DNA of 64,000 bases from Nemertoderma westbladi (lineage: Eukaryota > Xenacoelomorpha > Nemertodermatida > Nemertodermatidae), in contig JAUCBJ010007289.1 of the NCBI GenBank assembly GCA_032718475.1, positions 186,001 to 250,000 on the forward strand, in the 5' to 3' direction. The stretch's first letter is position 1; each line of letters opens with the position of its first letter. The notes beneath the pieces were generated by a model. That model was not told the DNA's origin and searched no databases. It worked only from the letters and a program-made list of their open reading frames with translations. The translations under genes and the position numbers were made by a program. This document shows positions 32,565-43,985 of this stretch, one piece after another.

Positions 32565-35173
32565 CTACCATCCCGTATCGAAATCTTTAGCGTGCTGTAT
32601 GTTAATGCTTGGTGTTTTTGTATGTATATATATAGATTGTGCTATTTTTCGATCTGGCCAGTCCTTACATTGCCGTAGAGTTAGTACTTGAAAAGGATTT
32701 TGTATTTTTAGACTATTTGGGTGTTCTGAAAGGTAATGTGATGCCATACTACTACTCGATGTGTTTCCTGATCTAACTGAATTACGATGTTTCATTGTCC
32801 TGTCCCTAACCCTAAGATATGATTCGCCTATGTACGTTTCGCCACAGATGTTACATTTAAGTTGGTAAACTATGTTCTTCTTAATACAATTTCTACAACC
32901 GTTACTGCATGTATAACAATCAGTATTAGGGGGGGCGGGGCACTTGGGTTTGTTAATGTTAGAACGTATAAGAGTATTTTTTAATTTTGGGCCGGGAATT
33001 GAGACTAATCTTACATTATTGTGGAAAGGGGAATTTGCTATAATTTTCTTTACTTTGCGTAGGATGTTATCGTTGATGAAAGGTAGTGCTAAGGGGAGAG
33101 TATCTTTATGCTGAATTGTTTTCCGGGAAGGTCCTCTCGTTACCTGATAGATTAATTTATCCACAAGAGCAACTGGAAAGTCATTATTAATCAGTGTGGT
33201 TCTTACAGAATTTAAACCTCTATTCTTACCCCCCGGGGTCGATCCGTAGTTGTTAGCTCGCTTAATAGCGTTTATCGCGGTGTTTCTGATCATATGCTTG
33301 GGATGTTTACTATAGAAGTTTAGTAGCACTCCCGCATTTGATGGCTTTACATAAAGTTCAAAGTCGATCAAACCATCGTTGTTAACTACGGTAAGGACAT
33401 CTAAAAAAGGTAATTTATAAAAAGACTTCTCCATGGTATATTTAATAGTGGAGTGGCAGGAGTTTAAATATTCCAAAAACTTATCCAGTTCATCCTCTCC
33501 GTGGCTCCACGTGGACCACCCGTCGCCAAGGAAACGGAACCAGGACTCAGGTGACAAGTGGTAGTCGTTGAGGAATATTGTTTCTTTAACGTGTATAAAG
33601 ATAATAGCGAAAGGGGCCGCTGATCGGTTCCCCATTCCCATCCCATGTGACTGCTCATAGTATTTATTTTCAAAGTGAAAATAACCTTTAGCAACAGCCA
33701 ATTGTAATAAACCATAAAAGTCAGCCATTGTAAGACCGAACATGTTCATTTCATGTTCATGTTTGGATACAAAATTTGTAACGACTTCTATACCTTCAGG
33801 AATAGGGATATTCGTGTAAAGGTTAACAATGTCCGTACTGAAAATAATATCACCCGGTTGCATTGGTGGTAATTTTCACCCTGTTCACACCCTGTTTATA
33901 AAGTCTATGGTGTTCCTTAAACGTTCTGGAACAAACTCAGCAACCTGTGTTAAAATTTGCGTAATGAGCCACGCCGGTTTCTCTAAAATAGAACCCATGC
34001 AGGGCGAAATTGGCCGCATTGGATTACCGATTTTGTGAATTTTTGGAATTCCATATAGTTCTGGAACTCGAGGTTTAACAGTTACAAATGAACCGGTTAA
34101 TGTGTCGGGCATTGATCTACACAAAATAGATTTGATGCCGGAGTTAGTCTCTGCTGTAATACGTGGGGTTGGATCGCATGGTAACACTTTATATGTGTTA
34201 GTGTCGCTAAGTATGTCGCTATGGATTTTATTGACGTAACCATTCCTGTCGAATACCGCAAAACCGCCACTCTTATCGGCTTTCTTAATAACGATGTTCT
34301 TCGACTTTGAGAGTTTATCCAGTGCTCTTCGCTCATCCGTGGTTAGGTTATCCTTATCGGGAGGGGTGAAACGACTATGATACTGGTATATTCCCAGAAT
34401 ATTAGTTTTAAGTTCGAGCAAATCTCGTTCACCCCGTGGGGTAGTTTGCTGAGGTTTACTTTTAATAACGTCCGGGAAAGGAACTCTTCCAAGAGAATTG
34501 CGTATTTGTGGGGTTGTAGGTTGCTTTGAGGTGCTGGCGGGTGTTTCTGATGGTGTTGTGGTGCTGGGTGCTACGGGTTGCGATGTGGTGGTAGGAGGTG
34601 CGGGTTGCGTTGTTGTGCTGGGTGCTGCAGGTTGCGATGTGGTGGTAGGAGGTGCGGGTTGCGTTGTTGTGCTGGGTGCTACGGGTTGCGATGTGGTGGT
34701 AGGAGGTGCGGGTTGCATTGTTGCGCTGGGTGCTGCGAGTTGCGTTGTTGTGGTTGGTGTTGGTTGCGGGGTAGTGTTGTTTGTTCTGCGTTGCAAAGAA
34801 ACCTGTCGTTGTTCTTCTATCGAATCCTTCCAGCGAATACCATAGGCGAATCGTTCTAACACTATTTCGGCATCTATCAAGACTTTGTCGTCAATTTGCC
34901 GGGTTGGAGCAAATTGCGGCCCCTTACCTAGTAGACTCTGTGTCGCAGTTGGAAGTGGTTCCGTTGTTAATATACTAACCCTAGGTTTAGACGGCAAGAT
35001 CGAAGTGTGTGTAGACGGCGAGATCGAAGTGTGAGTTCGTGCTATTGGTGTCATGCGCATGTGTAAACGTTTCAGTTTATCGCGATGTATATTTTGTAGT
35101 TTCAACTGAACTTCTTCCTCTATATCCTTGCATGCTGCGTAGATCGGTTGTGTAAAACCTCTCTGAATCTAAA
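32565..35173 (-). pseudogene. Penelope-like RT + GIY-YIG polyprotein, two TGA codons, catalytic residue lost
   Basis: The frame is open from about 35173 with no clear ATG. It contains a Pro/Thr-rich repeat tract, then the PLE RT N-terminal block (K-A-D-K-S-G, P-K-I-H-K), then an in-frame 12-nt insertion giving two TGA codons at about 33866-33887, then the RT core (T-D-I-V-N-L-Y-T-N-I-P, G-M-G-N-R-S-A). The YxDD site reads F-L-G-D-G, so the first catalytic Asp is replaced by Gly. The C-terminus has a Cys cluster and a GIY-YIG endonuclease signature (V-Y-Q-L-K-C, Y-I-G-E-S, R..H). It ends at 32565. All domains are recognisable, but the enzyme should be inactive. Confidence 0.88.
34554..34752 (-). 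repeat. 54-bp tandem repeat inside the Penelope ORF
   Basis: About 3.5 copies of a 54-bp unit, in frame, encode an 18-residue Pro/Thr/Ser-rich repeat (core A-P-P-T-T-T-S-Q-P). They lie between the N-terminal basic region and the RT. Confidence 0.88.
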
Positions 35174-35226
35174 CCTAGTATATTATGCTTAACGCAGTGA
35201 CAAGGGCACGTTCTCACTTACTAAAC

Positions 35227-35907
35227 CGAAACAGGAAAAGGGCCCCCTGGACTAACAACAAAATTCAGAAGTGCCGAAATGACCTTCATAAGGCGCAGAA
35301 AGAGTCCCGACTCAAACAGACTACAGCGGCCAAGAATGCAGTTAAGGCTGCATCTAGGTCAGGGAACAGGCAGTACTCTGTTAATCTACAGGAGCTAATA
35401 AACCAACAGGTTGATGCCATCAATGATGCCGACGACAGCATTCAATCATCCCAGGCATGGAAATCTATCAATTTGCTTACTGGGCGGAAAAGCCAACCAA
35501 CCACCAAGGTTAAGACTGAATCACCAGCCGATCGCCTCAATGGTTGGAAAGCCCACTTTGAAAAGCTCCTCAATAATGACAGTGTATTGCCGGATAACTT
35601 CATAGAAGTAAAAGTGTCTGTGTCTGTACTCCCAGATATTCCCACTGGCGATATCTCCTTTGCAGAAGTGAAGGCTGCTGCAAAGAGCATTAAGACCAAT
35701 CGTGCCAGTGGAGTAGATGGTTTTCCCCCTGAGGTCTTTAAAATACCTGAGTGTTTAAAGCTCATCTATCCCATCATAGTAGACATGTACCGAATAACAA
35801 GAGTCCCACAAGAAATGAAAACAAAAATGTTGGTGCCAGTTCCCAAGAAGGGCAACCTAACACTGTTAAGCAATCCAACTTGGTCCAACGAAATTTCTAT
35901 CTGTTGA
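35227..35907 (+). pseudogene. Linker and first RT block of the plus-strand non-LTR element (part 3 of 3)
   Basis: After the 13-bp duplication the frame reads R-A-P-W-T-N and continues into the helical linker and the first RT motifs (R-A-S-G-V-D-G, P-x-E-V-F-K, L-V-P-V-P-K-K-G-N). It then breaks near 35875, before the palm domain. The style is RTE-like or a related APE clade; the assignment is tentative because the catalytic RT is missing. Confidence 0.78.
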
Positions 35908-35944
35908 ACACAAGCAGGACCTTCAGAACCGTCGACTAAGAATA

Positions 35945-36272
35945 TTTTACTGTTAATAACGATATGGCTCTGACAATCACGCGCTCCTTTCTCTGTCGAT
36001 TTCTCAACAGAGAGCTAACTGTTCGAATTTATAAGCCACAGCAATAACCAAAACAATAAATCTGAAATGGCTCCCTAAGCTACTTAATATGAGTGCGGTT
36101 GGTTTACACTCGCGTTCACTTACCACAGAGAAATACAGGAAGTTACTGGGCGAAACAATGTCGAATGTGAGAATATTTAATATGTATAATGGGATTTGAT
36201 ATTAATTTGCCCTAATGTCGAAAACCTTGGTCTGGCACTGGTTTAAGCCAGCGAATTTACTACTGCGCCACT
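35945..36272 (-). mobile_element. Candidate tRNA-derived SINE (copy 2)
   Basis: On the minus strand it begins AGTGGCGCAGTAGT (A-box-like) with a degenerate B box (AAGGTTTTCGACAT) about 50 bp on. Its body matches 9425-9800. Element A2 inserted exactly at its 5' head, duplicating CCACT. Confidence 0.45.
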
Positions 36273-36841
36273 CGTTAGCATATTCAATTCCGCTAGCCAA
36301 CCCCATAAAGTGAGCTTTAAGCAATATTGGGAACACGAGGTTGATAGCCAATATCAACCTCGTATCACCCCAATAAAATGGGGACAAGAAAACCCAGAGG
36401 ACACACACACAATAGGGGTCAGGGGTTACATCCCTGACAGAGAGGGATTAGCAGGAGTAAAGGGAAACACTCCAGGGGAGGTGAAAGGGCGACAATTAGG
36501 TTATTAGCCAATGGGGGGAAGGCATCGGTCAAGTAATGTAACGTGGCCAACCGTGCAATATATATTACCAGTAACCGTGTAATTAATTCACTTGTAGTAA
36601 GTCAGTTAGTTAGGGCGGTACTGGAACTCTAATCACCGTCTCCGTCTGCTGTCAGCAATATATCATCATTTACCGACCGGTACACTACATCAAACATCAA
36701 CTATTTGTGCTATTATCATTTATTATATTATATCCTTGAACCTATATACACCGATCAATCAATAACTCTTTCCATCTTTTCACATACACACGGCGGGGAC
36801 GCATAGACTAGAAACCGGGATCCTCGGTGGATCCCGTCACA
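36273..36841 (+). repeat. 5' LTR of A2 (569 bp)
   Basis: Matches 51693-52266 with few differences. The first base pair is CG instead of TG, a point change. It contains a strong 11-bp stem (36335-36345 with 36353-36363) and the AATAAA hairpin listed below. It ends GGATCCCGTCACA. Confidence 0.92.
36368..36383 (+). promoter_or_regulatory. Hairpin displaying AATAAA in the family A LTR
   Basis: CCCC-AATAAAAT-GGGG: a four-base-pair stem with the polyadenylation hexamer in the loop. The older LTR at 2166-2182 keeps the fold with TCCCA...TGGGA, so the outer pair changed from C-G to T-A on both sides. Confidence 0.5.
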
Positions 36842-36902
36842 GTGATTAGACCACAGCTACCCTAAAAGTAAAAGACAAACTCTAACTGCCAGCCACCGAA
36901 AG

Positions 36903-38412
36903 ATGAGTCGAGAAGGAGAAATGACACTGCCGCGGACCCCGGACGGCGATCTAACGATCCGTGAGGCTGCGACGCGACGGTACTGTCCCGCTACGCCGAA
37001 TCAACCGACAGCGGACGATCCGGCAATCCAAACCGAGGGGGACCGTCTAGAGCCAGAAAACGAGTTGAGGGAAGGAAGAGACGAGTCGGGAGGAGAGGGA
37101 GACGAGTCGACACAGGGCGGCGGTCAACGTGCCGAAGTCGCCGGCCAGCCACAGGCCGAGGGCGACGGCGACGGTGGGGCCGCCGGTACGACGCCAGACC
37201 CGGAGAGATAGAGGAGATGTCGGCGACGAGGACGTCGGGGTGAGCGATCGACTTCGACGGGCCTACAACGCGACCCGGAAGCTACTCAAAGAGACCAAAG
37301 GAGGGGCCAAGATAGACCAGGTGAAGTTGAAAAGGCGACTAGGTGAGTCGAATGAACATTTTAACTATTTGATGCGTTTTGGGCAGAGAGAACTAGCTGA
37401 GGAGAGAGCGAGAGGGGTTGCCAGTGAACTGTTTGAACTATGGGAGTGTAGGGGTATGCAGCCTAGTGTAGTGTACATAGGGCAATACTTAGTCGATGCC
37501 CGGGGAGTAAAATTAGTGGGTTGGAGGAGACCGAAGGAGGACGAATCCGAGGTTAACCCCGAGGATTCGGTCTCGTCGGTCGGAGGAAGTTCCGGGAGGC
37601 GGGGGAAGGTTAGTAGGACGGGAAGGCGGAGGGAGTCCGTCACAACCGATAAGTCTGCTACATCCTCCGCAAAGGAAAGACGGGTGACGGCAATAAATCT
37701 GGCGTGCCAACTCGATCTGGCGGCGCTAGACCAGAGAGAATTCGAGAGACAGATAGAGGAAGAGAGTGCGCTATTAGAGAAGGAGAAAGAACTAGTTAGA
37801 GAAAATAGAGAGAAAGCCGAGAAGGTCGCGAGAAGCTTTAGGGAGTGCGAGGAAATAGGGAGGAAGGAGCAAGAGGAGCGTGAGGAGAGAGAGCAGAGTG
37901 AACGTAGAGAGCGTGAGGCGAGAGAGCAGAGTGAACGTAGAGAGCGTGAGGCGGAACGTAAAGAGCGTGAGGCGGAACGTAAAGAGCGTGAGGTGGCGTG
38001 GGAGGCGAGACGGCTTGAGAGAGTTGCGAGAGAAGCCGAGTTAGTCGACCGGAGTACGCGGGAGGACTTGGAGAGAGAGGCAACGGGGAAGCGTGTGCGG
38101 GATGATTTACATGCCCGCCTAAGGGGGCTTATGCAATATCAATCCAAACAGAAGCGCAGACTGGAACTGGCGCAGATGGGGTTGTCAGAGAGTGACGCTG
38201 GCTCGAGTATTTTCGAGGAGCCAAGGGTTGTGGAAACATTTATTAATACCCCACTTACAGGTACCGCACGACAGACCCAAGACTGGTGTGACTGTACGGG
38301 CGGGGGGGGGGGGGGGGGGTTTAATAATAATACAGTAGACAACGTTAATATTAATAGTACCGTATTGGATAATTCTAACCAAACCTTTCATTGCAGGAAA
38401 TATTTTACCTAG
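36903..38412 (+). pseudogene. gag-like protein of A2, N-terminal and coiled-coil part, one frameshift
   Basis: The ATG at 36903 lies 61 bp after the 5' LTR. The first frame (to 37211) is acidic and low-complexity. A one-base shift near 37200 leads to the second frame, which has a folded-looking region (about 37260-37550) and then a long highly charged coiled coil. The coiled coil includes tandem E-R-R-E-R-E-A units at 37875-38000 (42-bp and 24-bp repeats). It ends after an 18-G run (38302-38319) that probably breaks the frame. Position and composition match the family B gag, which also has a repeat-built coiled coil. Confidence 0.65.
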
Positions 38413-39962
38413 TAGTAGTAATTTAAACTTCGATTTCAAATATCCGATAATCCTAATTCAAATAATCCAAATCTGAATTTACAAAATAATTCCAATAGTG
38501 TAATTATGCAAAATAATTCAATGATTTAACTTAATCCGTTTCAAAATAATTCAAATAATCTTATTTCGAACGAACAAAATAATTCCGTCTCTAATCTTGG
38601 CGCATGCAAAATAATTTAATTGAGTTAGAGGATTTAATTGATTTAACGGGCGATACTGGCTATCAGTGGTGCTATTAATGTGAACGTGTCGGACGTGTAT
38701 AACCCGGCAGATGAGGGCCTGGTAGGCCGTACAGTTAGTAGGCAGGAAGTTGCGGGGTTGAGCCAACCCGACAGGGGCCTGGTAGGCCACGTAGTTAGTA
38801 GGCCGGAAGTGGCGGGGTTGAGCCAACCCGAAGAGGGCCTGGCAGGCCACGTAGTTAGTAGGCAGGAGGTGGCGGGGTTGAGTCAACCCGAGGGGCCCTG
38901 GTAGGCCACAGTAGTAGAGAGAGAGGCGGGGGTGAGTAGACCCAGCCGCAGTAGAGTTAAGTTGTGTCGACTGAGAGAGGGGTGTAGTAGTGAAGTAAGA
39001 GATAGTGGCGTGATATGTGGCGAGTGGGGGGGGGGGGGGCTACAGGAGCCCCACAACGAGAGAGTTAGCGGCGAGCGGGGGGGGAGGGGGCAAAGAGTGT
39101 CCCACAAGCGTCGGCGGATAGTGCGCGGGGCGAATTAGGTGAACCGCAGCACCCGGCGACGGAGAGTAGTAGGGGGATTTCGAGTATCCCCAGCGGCGTG
39201 CGATCGAGCAGAGAGAGACAGGTTGACGTCGCGAGAGGGCGAGTGACGAGGCGTCGAGCCCGATCAGAAGAGGGAAGAAGAACAGTGGAGTTTAACCGGG
39301 AGGTCGACGAGAGATCTCACGAGCGGGAATACTGCACTAGCAGAGAGAAGAAGAGGAAGAGAGTAGATGGAGTGTCGCCGCGAACGACAGGAGAGCGAGG
39401 ACGGATAGCGAGCCGTCGGTAGTCGAGGTGGAAACGGAGAGTCAGTGGGGTCGAACTTCGGGAGATTGCTGTCGTCCCGGAGAAACGCGACCTGACGAGG
39501 CGCACTACGCGTCGAGAGAGGGGTACGCGATGTACCGGTACGAGGACGAGAGCAGTAGAGGGGGTCAAAGAGAAACTTTCCTGACGGGATCTACCTACCG
39601 ATCGAGATTACGGTAGCCGCAGGGAGGATTATTCGAGAAGGATTAAACTTCGATCCCGAGCGACACGTACAGACTGCAGGACATACTGTAGGCCTTACTG
39701 CACATACTATAGGCCATGCTGGGAGAGACAATATAGGCGAAAGGGTAGCGCGAACGACGGGATTAAACCCGGAAGTCGCGGAATACATACCGGCGGGTAG
39801 GCCAGAAGTTGATAGGCCTATACCGGTACCAGCACAGCAGTATGCACTACAGCATGCAAGGACATAACATATAACCAGGGGAGGGGGGAATTATTGCGGA
39901 TAGGTGCATGGGCCCCAATATATTAACATCAACCCCAGTACCAAACATACCGGTGGGGGGGG
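38413..39962 (+). other. Degenerate remainder of gag of A2
   Basis: The region is Asn/Gln-rich (38413-38640), then the 60-bp repeats, then Arg/Glu-rich coding-like pieces (39198-39616) in changing frames, with G runs at 39026-39039 and 39955-39968. No single frame is open. It probably encoded a low-complexity gag linker that has decayed or been disrupted by G-run length changes. Confidence 0.45.
38715..38920 (+). repeat. 60-bp tandem repeat, 3.3 copies, in frame
   Basis: Units contain GGGCCTGGTAGGCCACGTAG and GGGGTTGAGCCAACCCGA. The period is a multiple of three, and one frame stays open through all copies giving a 20-residue repeat with V-A-G-L-S-Q-P. Each unit also contains the small palindromes GGCCTGGTAGGCC and GGGTTGAGCCAACCC. 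Confidence 0.88.
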
Positions 39963-42900
39963 GGGGGGCAGGGTGATATTCCCTCATCACAATATCAACA
40001 ATATACCCCAATAGGAATAAGAACATCGAACCCCTTGGACGAGAATAGGTCGTGCGACACAGAAATATGGAGGGGGCCGCTACCCCCTATGATATATCCA
40101 AGTCAGAGGAAAGCAGCAGACAGGACGAACGGACCGCACCCAACGGGAGAACCTATACAGCACCCATCGAACCCATTGGAAGCGCAAGCGATGGGGATGG
40201 CCACATTAATCGATGCACTAAAAACCAGGATCGAGTTACCACCCGTGGAACCATTTAAATTCGATGGGAGTAGGCCGGAAGAATACCTACAGTTTTGGCG
40301 CATGTATAGTAATGAAATATTAACAAAGAACTTGACGCAGGCGGAGTGCCTAAAGTATCTGCAAGTATATACAGGGGGCCCAGCATACGACATCGTGAGG
40401 CAGTACCAGGGCATCGAGGGTGGCTTCACGACGGCATGGCGGGCGTTAGACAGGGAATACGGGCACCCGGCCAAGATCATCCGGCAGACCCTGAGAGGAA
40501 TAACATCGGGTGGCCTACAAGATAACCCCGTTAGCATAAAGACATTCGCTAACAAAGTCGAAAAGGCGCTAATCGTGCTAAAGACGCTAGACGCGCCATA
40601 CGAACTCAACGCGTCCAACAACATCACCACGATAGCGCAGGCACTACCGATATGGTTACGCAACAAGTGGAGGAAAATCGCTTTCTCCACTCGAGATAGG
40701 AAGGGTGTGGAACCGGGTTTAGAAGAGATGTCGAGCTTCTTAAACTATGAAGCTGAACTAATAACAGACCCAGTCTATAGCGAGGATAGCCTGGGAAAGG
40801 GACCAAAAACCGAATACCACAGGCTGAAACCAGAGCATAACGCGTCGAACGCATTGCCAAAGCTCAGACAGTCACTGCCGTACACAGCAACGCAGGGGAC
40901 TACTAGTCCACAAGTAGCCGGGGATAAGACCACATCATGGAGCGGACAGGGGAAAAATAACAACACAAATAAACATAACCCCAGTACGCCCAGTAGGCCA
41001 AGCCCAAACAATAAGAATAGTAGGGACTTTGGTACAAATGCAACTGCAATACGCAATGCACTGTATAAGGACGGCTACGACCCAAAGAGCAAATGCCAGC
41101 TACATACAAATGCACTTCATCAGACCATGAATTGCAGGCACTGGCAAGCGCTACCCAGGGAAGACCAGGTAGAATACGCGACAAGAAATGAGATCTGTTC
41201 GCGATGTGTGATGAGTGGTCACAGAGCCAAACAATGCAAGGAGACACTGATTAAGTTCGGTCAGAGCAAAGGACAGACAATGGCAACGAGCACCGTAGTG
41301 GCAAGGAAGAGAGGAACGGTACTATTAGGGGTAGTACCGGTAAGGATAATCGGGGAAGGCAATCGATCAGTAACCACACTGATGCTGGTCGACAGTGGTG
41401 CAGCCTTCACCTTAGTTGAGGATTGGGTGGCCGAAGAGATAGGATTGAGAACGAGGCCAAGTAGAATGGCGGTGACAACCATCTCCAGCAAAGATGAGGT
41501 TCTGGAGATGAGGACCGGACGGTGCGCGATAGCAGCGATAACACCGGGATGCGACTATGGGGCGACCATCGACCCCATCAAGGTGATAGACTCGATAAAT
41601 ATCAACGCCAGGCGACCAACCAACATCGAGGTCGAACAATATAGATTCCTGGACAGTATCGACTTCTCAATCCCAGAGGTGGGCGTCAGGAAGGTATCAT
41701 AGTAGGAAAGGACTGCCCGACGGCCCACGAGAGAATGCAAACAGTCTTCGGCGAAGACAGGCAGTGTGACCCGGTGGCGATATTAACACCATTCGGGTAG
41801 ACACTGAGTGGCCCAATCAGGAGTAAGATACCATTTAGGATGTCGGAGACATCAGGATGCATGTTCGCGGGAACTATGCGAGAAATGGGAGATGAGGGAG
41901 CGGAGGAGCAGCTCAGGAGACTGCTCAGGCAGGATTTTGAGGGATTAAAGGAGACCGGGGTCGGAACCTCGGTAGAAGACAAGCAGGCTTTACAAAGTGT
42001 AGAGGAATCGATGACATGCGATGAGGGGCGGTATACCATAGGAATGGTATGGAAGCTACCGAAGCTACCACTACCCGACAATAAAGGGATGGTACTCACG
42101 AGGCTTCGTAAGTTGAAGCAGACGCTAAAACGGAGCCCCGAGAAGAATGAGTATTTCACAAGACAATTAGAAAGTATGTCGAAAAAGGATGGGCCGTGGA
42201 GTTACTGGTCGACGAACCAAACACGGACAGGACCTATTACCTGCCACTCCACGTGGCTCTAGACCCGAAGAAAGGTAAACTGCGGATGGTAGTTGACGCA
42301 TCGGCCAAGACCAACGGAAAATGCCTAAACGATTATCTGCTGGAGGGTCCCAACATCTACAACTCGGGGATCGAGGTCCTACTCCAAGTCTAGACTTGTA
42401 GTCAAGTCTACAACTAGATCCAAGTCTGTGTAACGGAAGAGGATAGCGACAGCCAACGCTTCCTATGGTACGACGGCGATGAGGAACCGTCGACCATACC
42501 AATGTATAAGATGATAGTACAGAATATGGGAGCCAAGTCATCTTCGTTTACAACGACTATGGCCGTAAGAGACACAGTAGTAGGGAAGGAAGATAAATTC
42601 AGCGCCAAAGCCGTCAATATGATTCGACGAGGTTTCTATGTAGACGACGGGATGGAGTCTGGAAATACGGTTAAGGAACTACTGGACACGGGGCGCGAGG
42701 TTCGTGACATCCTAAAAGGATCCGGGTTCAACCTAACCAAGTTCCAATCCAGCTCGCAAGAGTTCATGAAAGCCATAGAGGACAGGAGGCCAGAGTCGAC
42801 CATGGATAATCCCACAACATCCAAGGGACAGGACATGGCGAACAAGAGAGTGGAGTCCCAGCAGAAGGCACTAGGGAACATGTGGATCTGAGAGACAGAC

Positions 42901-43024
42901 GAGTTAAAATACCAGTTGAGTCAGGAGGGCGCAGGTATCCACACAAAGAGGGGCTATGTGTCGTATATAGCGAGGATATACAATCCCCTAGGCCTAGCAT
43001 CCCCATTACTAGTCACGGGGAAAC
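39963..43024 (+). pseudogene. pol of A2: DUF1759-like region, knuckles, protease, partial RT
   Basis: The first frame is open from the G run at 39955 to 41702. It contains a DUF1759-like segment typical of Pao (F-W-R-M-Y, L-K-Y-L, A-W-R-A-L-D-R-E-Y-G), two Cys/His knuckles (ending C-S-R-C..S-G-H....C) and the protease L-V-D-S-G-A. A shift follows, then a TAG at 41798-41800 where Trp is expected. RT pieces include R-M-V-V-D-A-S-A-K, a deletion at 42392-42420 that removes the first catalytic Asp block, and F-Y-V-D-D-G. The frame ends at I-A-R-I-Y-N-P-L-G-L-A-S-P next to 43024, where nested element B3 starts. RNase H and integrase are not present on the other side. Confidence 0.88.
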
Positions 43025-43985
43025 TGTAAAAGCTTTTGGGGGATATAACTGGCCTTTTCCATTCGTAATCCAGTTTTCCCCCATTCGCTCAAATCCTCTA
43101 AACTGTTGCTTCTAGTGGCACAATCCGCCCGCTGGTTGGCTGATTTGCTGTACTTGTGTAGCCTCTTTGTTCCGTTCGATCAACCAATCAGAACAACAGT
43201 TGACCAATCACAGTGATAGATTACCTCTTTGTGTGTAAAATGTATACCACGAATCACATGATTCAGTAATGACGTTTTTCCCAGCTTAGAACATCATCGG
43301 CTGTGGAATGTTTCTGAATTTTCCAACATTAGAACGTCTTTAATTATAAGATCACAAAACTGTTATCTTGGTTAACTTGGCACACTACCTACCTGGTCTG
43401 GCACGGTACTGCATACTACGTGCTGTAAACTCAAACTGCTTTTCACCGCATTATTTACTGCTATTTACGGTTTGTTATTAAATGTATCATTCGTTTGCAT
43501 ATTGTTATTTGGAGAATATTGATAAACGATCAGAAACCCCAATCTTCTTGATACACTAAGGTTAGAGAGACTGGTTACATATAGCAATTGCGACATACAT
43601 TATCGTGGTTTGTAGTGAATTCAATGCTACTTAATAGGCCCTACAAATGTCGGTTGCTGTTCTCTTTATACATGATTAAAATCAGTGAATATCGGCAATT
43701 CAGTGTGCAGTGGTGTGCAATAGTCTGTATGTGCTTGACCGAGTAACAAAGCATTTCCTAAAGAATGCACCTTTTGTGATCTATAAGCCATCCCGTTGTG
43801 TATAGTGTAAGTCATAACTCTGTTTATATGGATAGAGCGCCACGTCCTAAAGAACTGCTAATATTTCCCGAAAGTGAATAATATTTGTCAGAGATTATAT
43901 ATTAACGATCAATCGAATAGTACGGTAGGCCTGCACCGCAATCAAATTAAAGCATCCGAATCCAGTCTCCCGGTTAGGTTTCTCT
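43025..43985 (+). repeat. 5' LTR of B3, 3'-truncated
   Basis: Aligns with the start of the B LTRs (TGTAAAAGCTTTTG) up to CCGAATCCAGTCTCCCGG, then changes near 43977-43990 to spacer sequence matching the reverse complement of about 24385. The last ~200 bp of the LTR are lost. Confidence 0.85.

Larger units (their letters stand above)
32207..35226 (-). mobile_element. Penelope-like element with 13-bp TSD and 23-bp inverted ends
   Basis: CGAAACAGGAAAA occurs at 32194-32206 and again at 35227-35239, a 13-bp target-site duplication. A 23-bp sequence at the left edge (32206-32228) is exactly inverted at 35161-35183, 43 bp inside the right edge. Such inverted terminal pieces are common in Penelope-like elements. 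The element is 3.0 kb, on the minus strand, and interrupts the linker between endonuclease and RT of the host non-LTR element. Confidence 0.88.
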
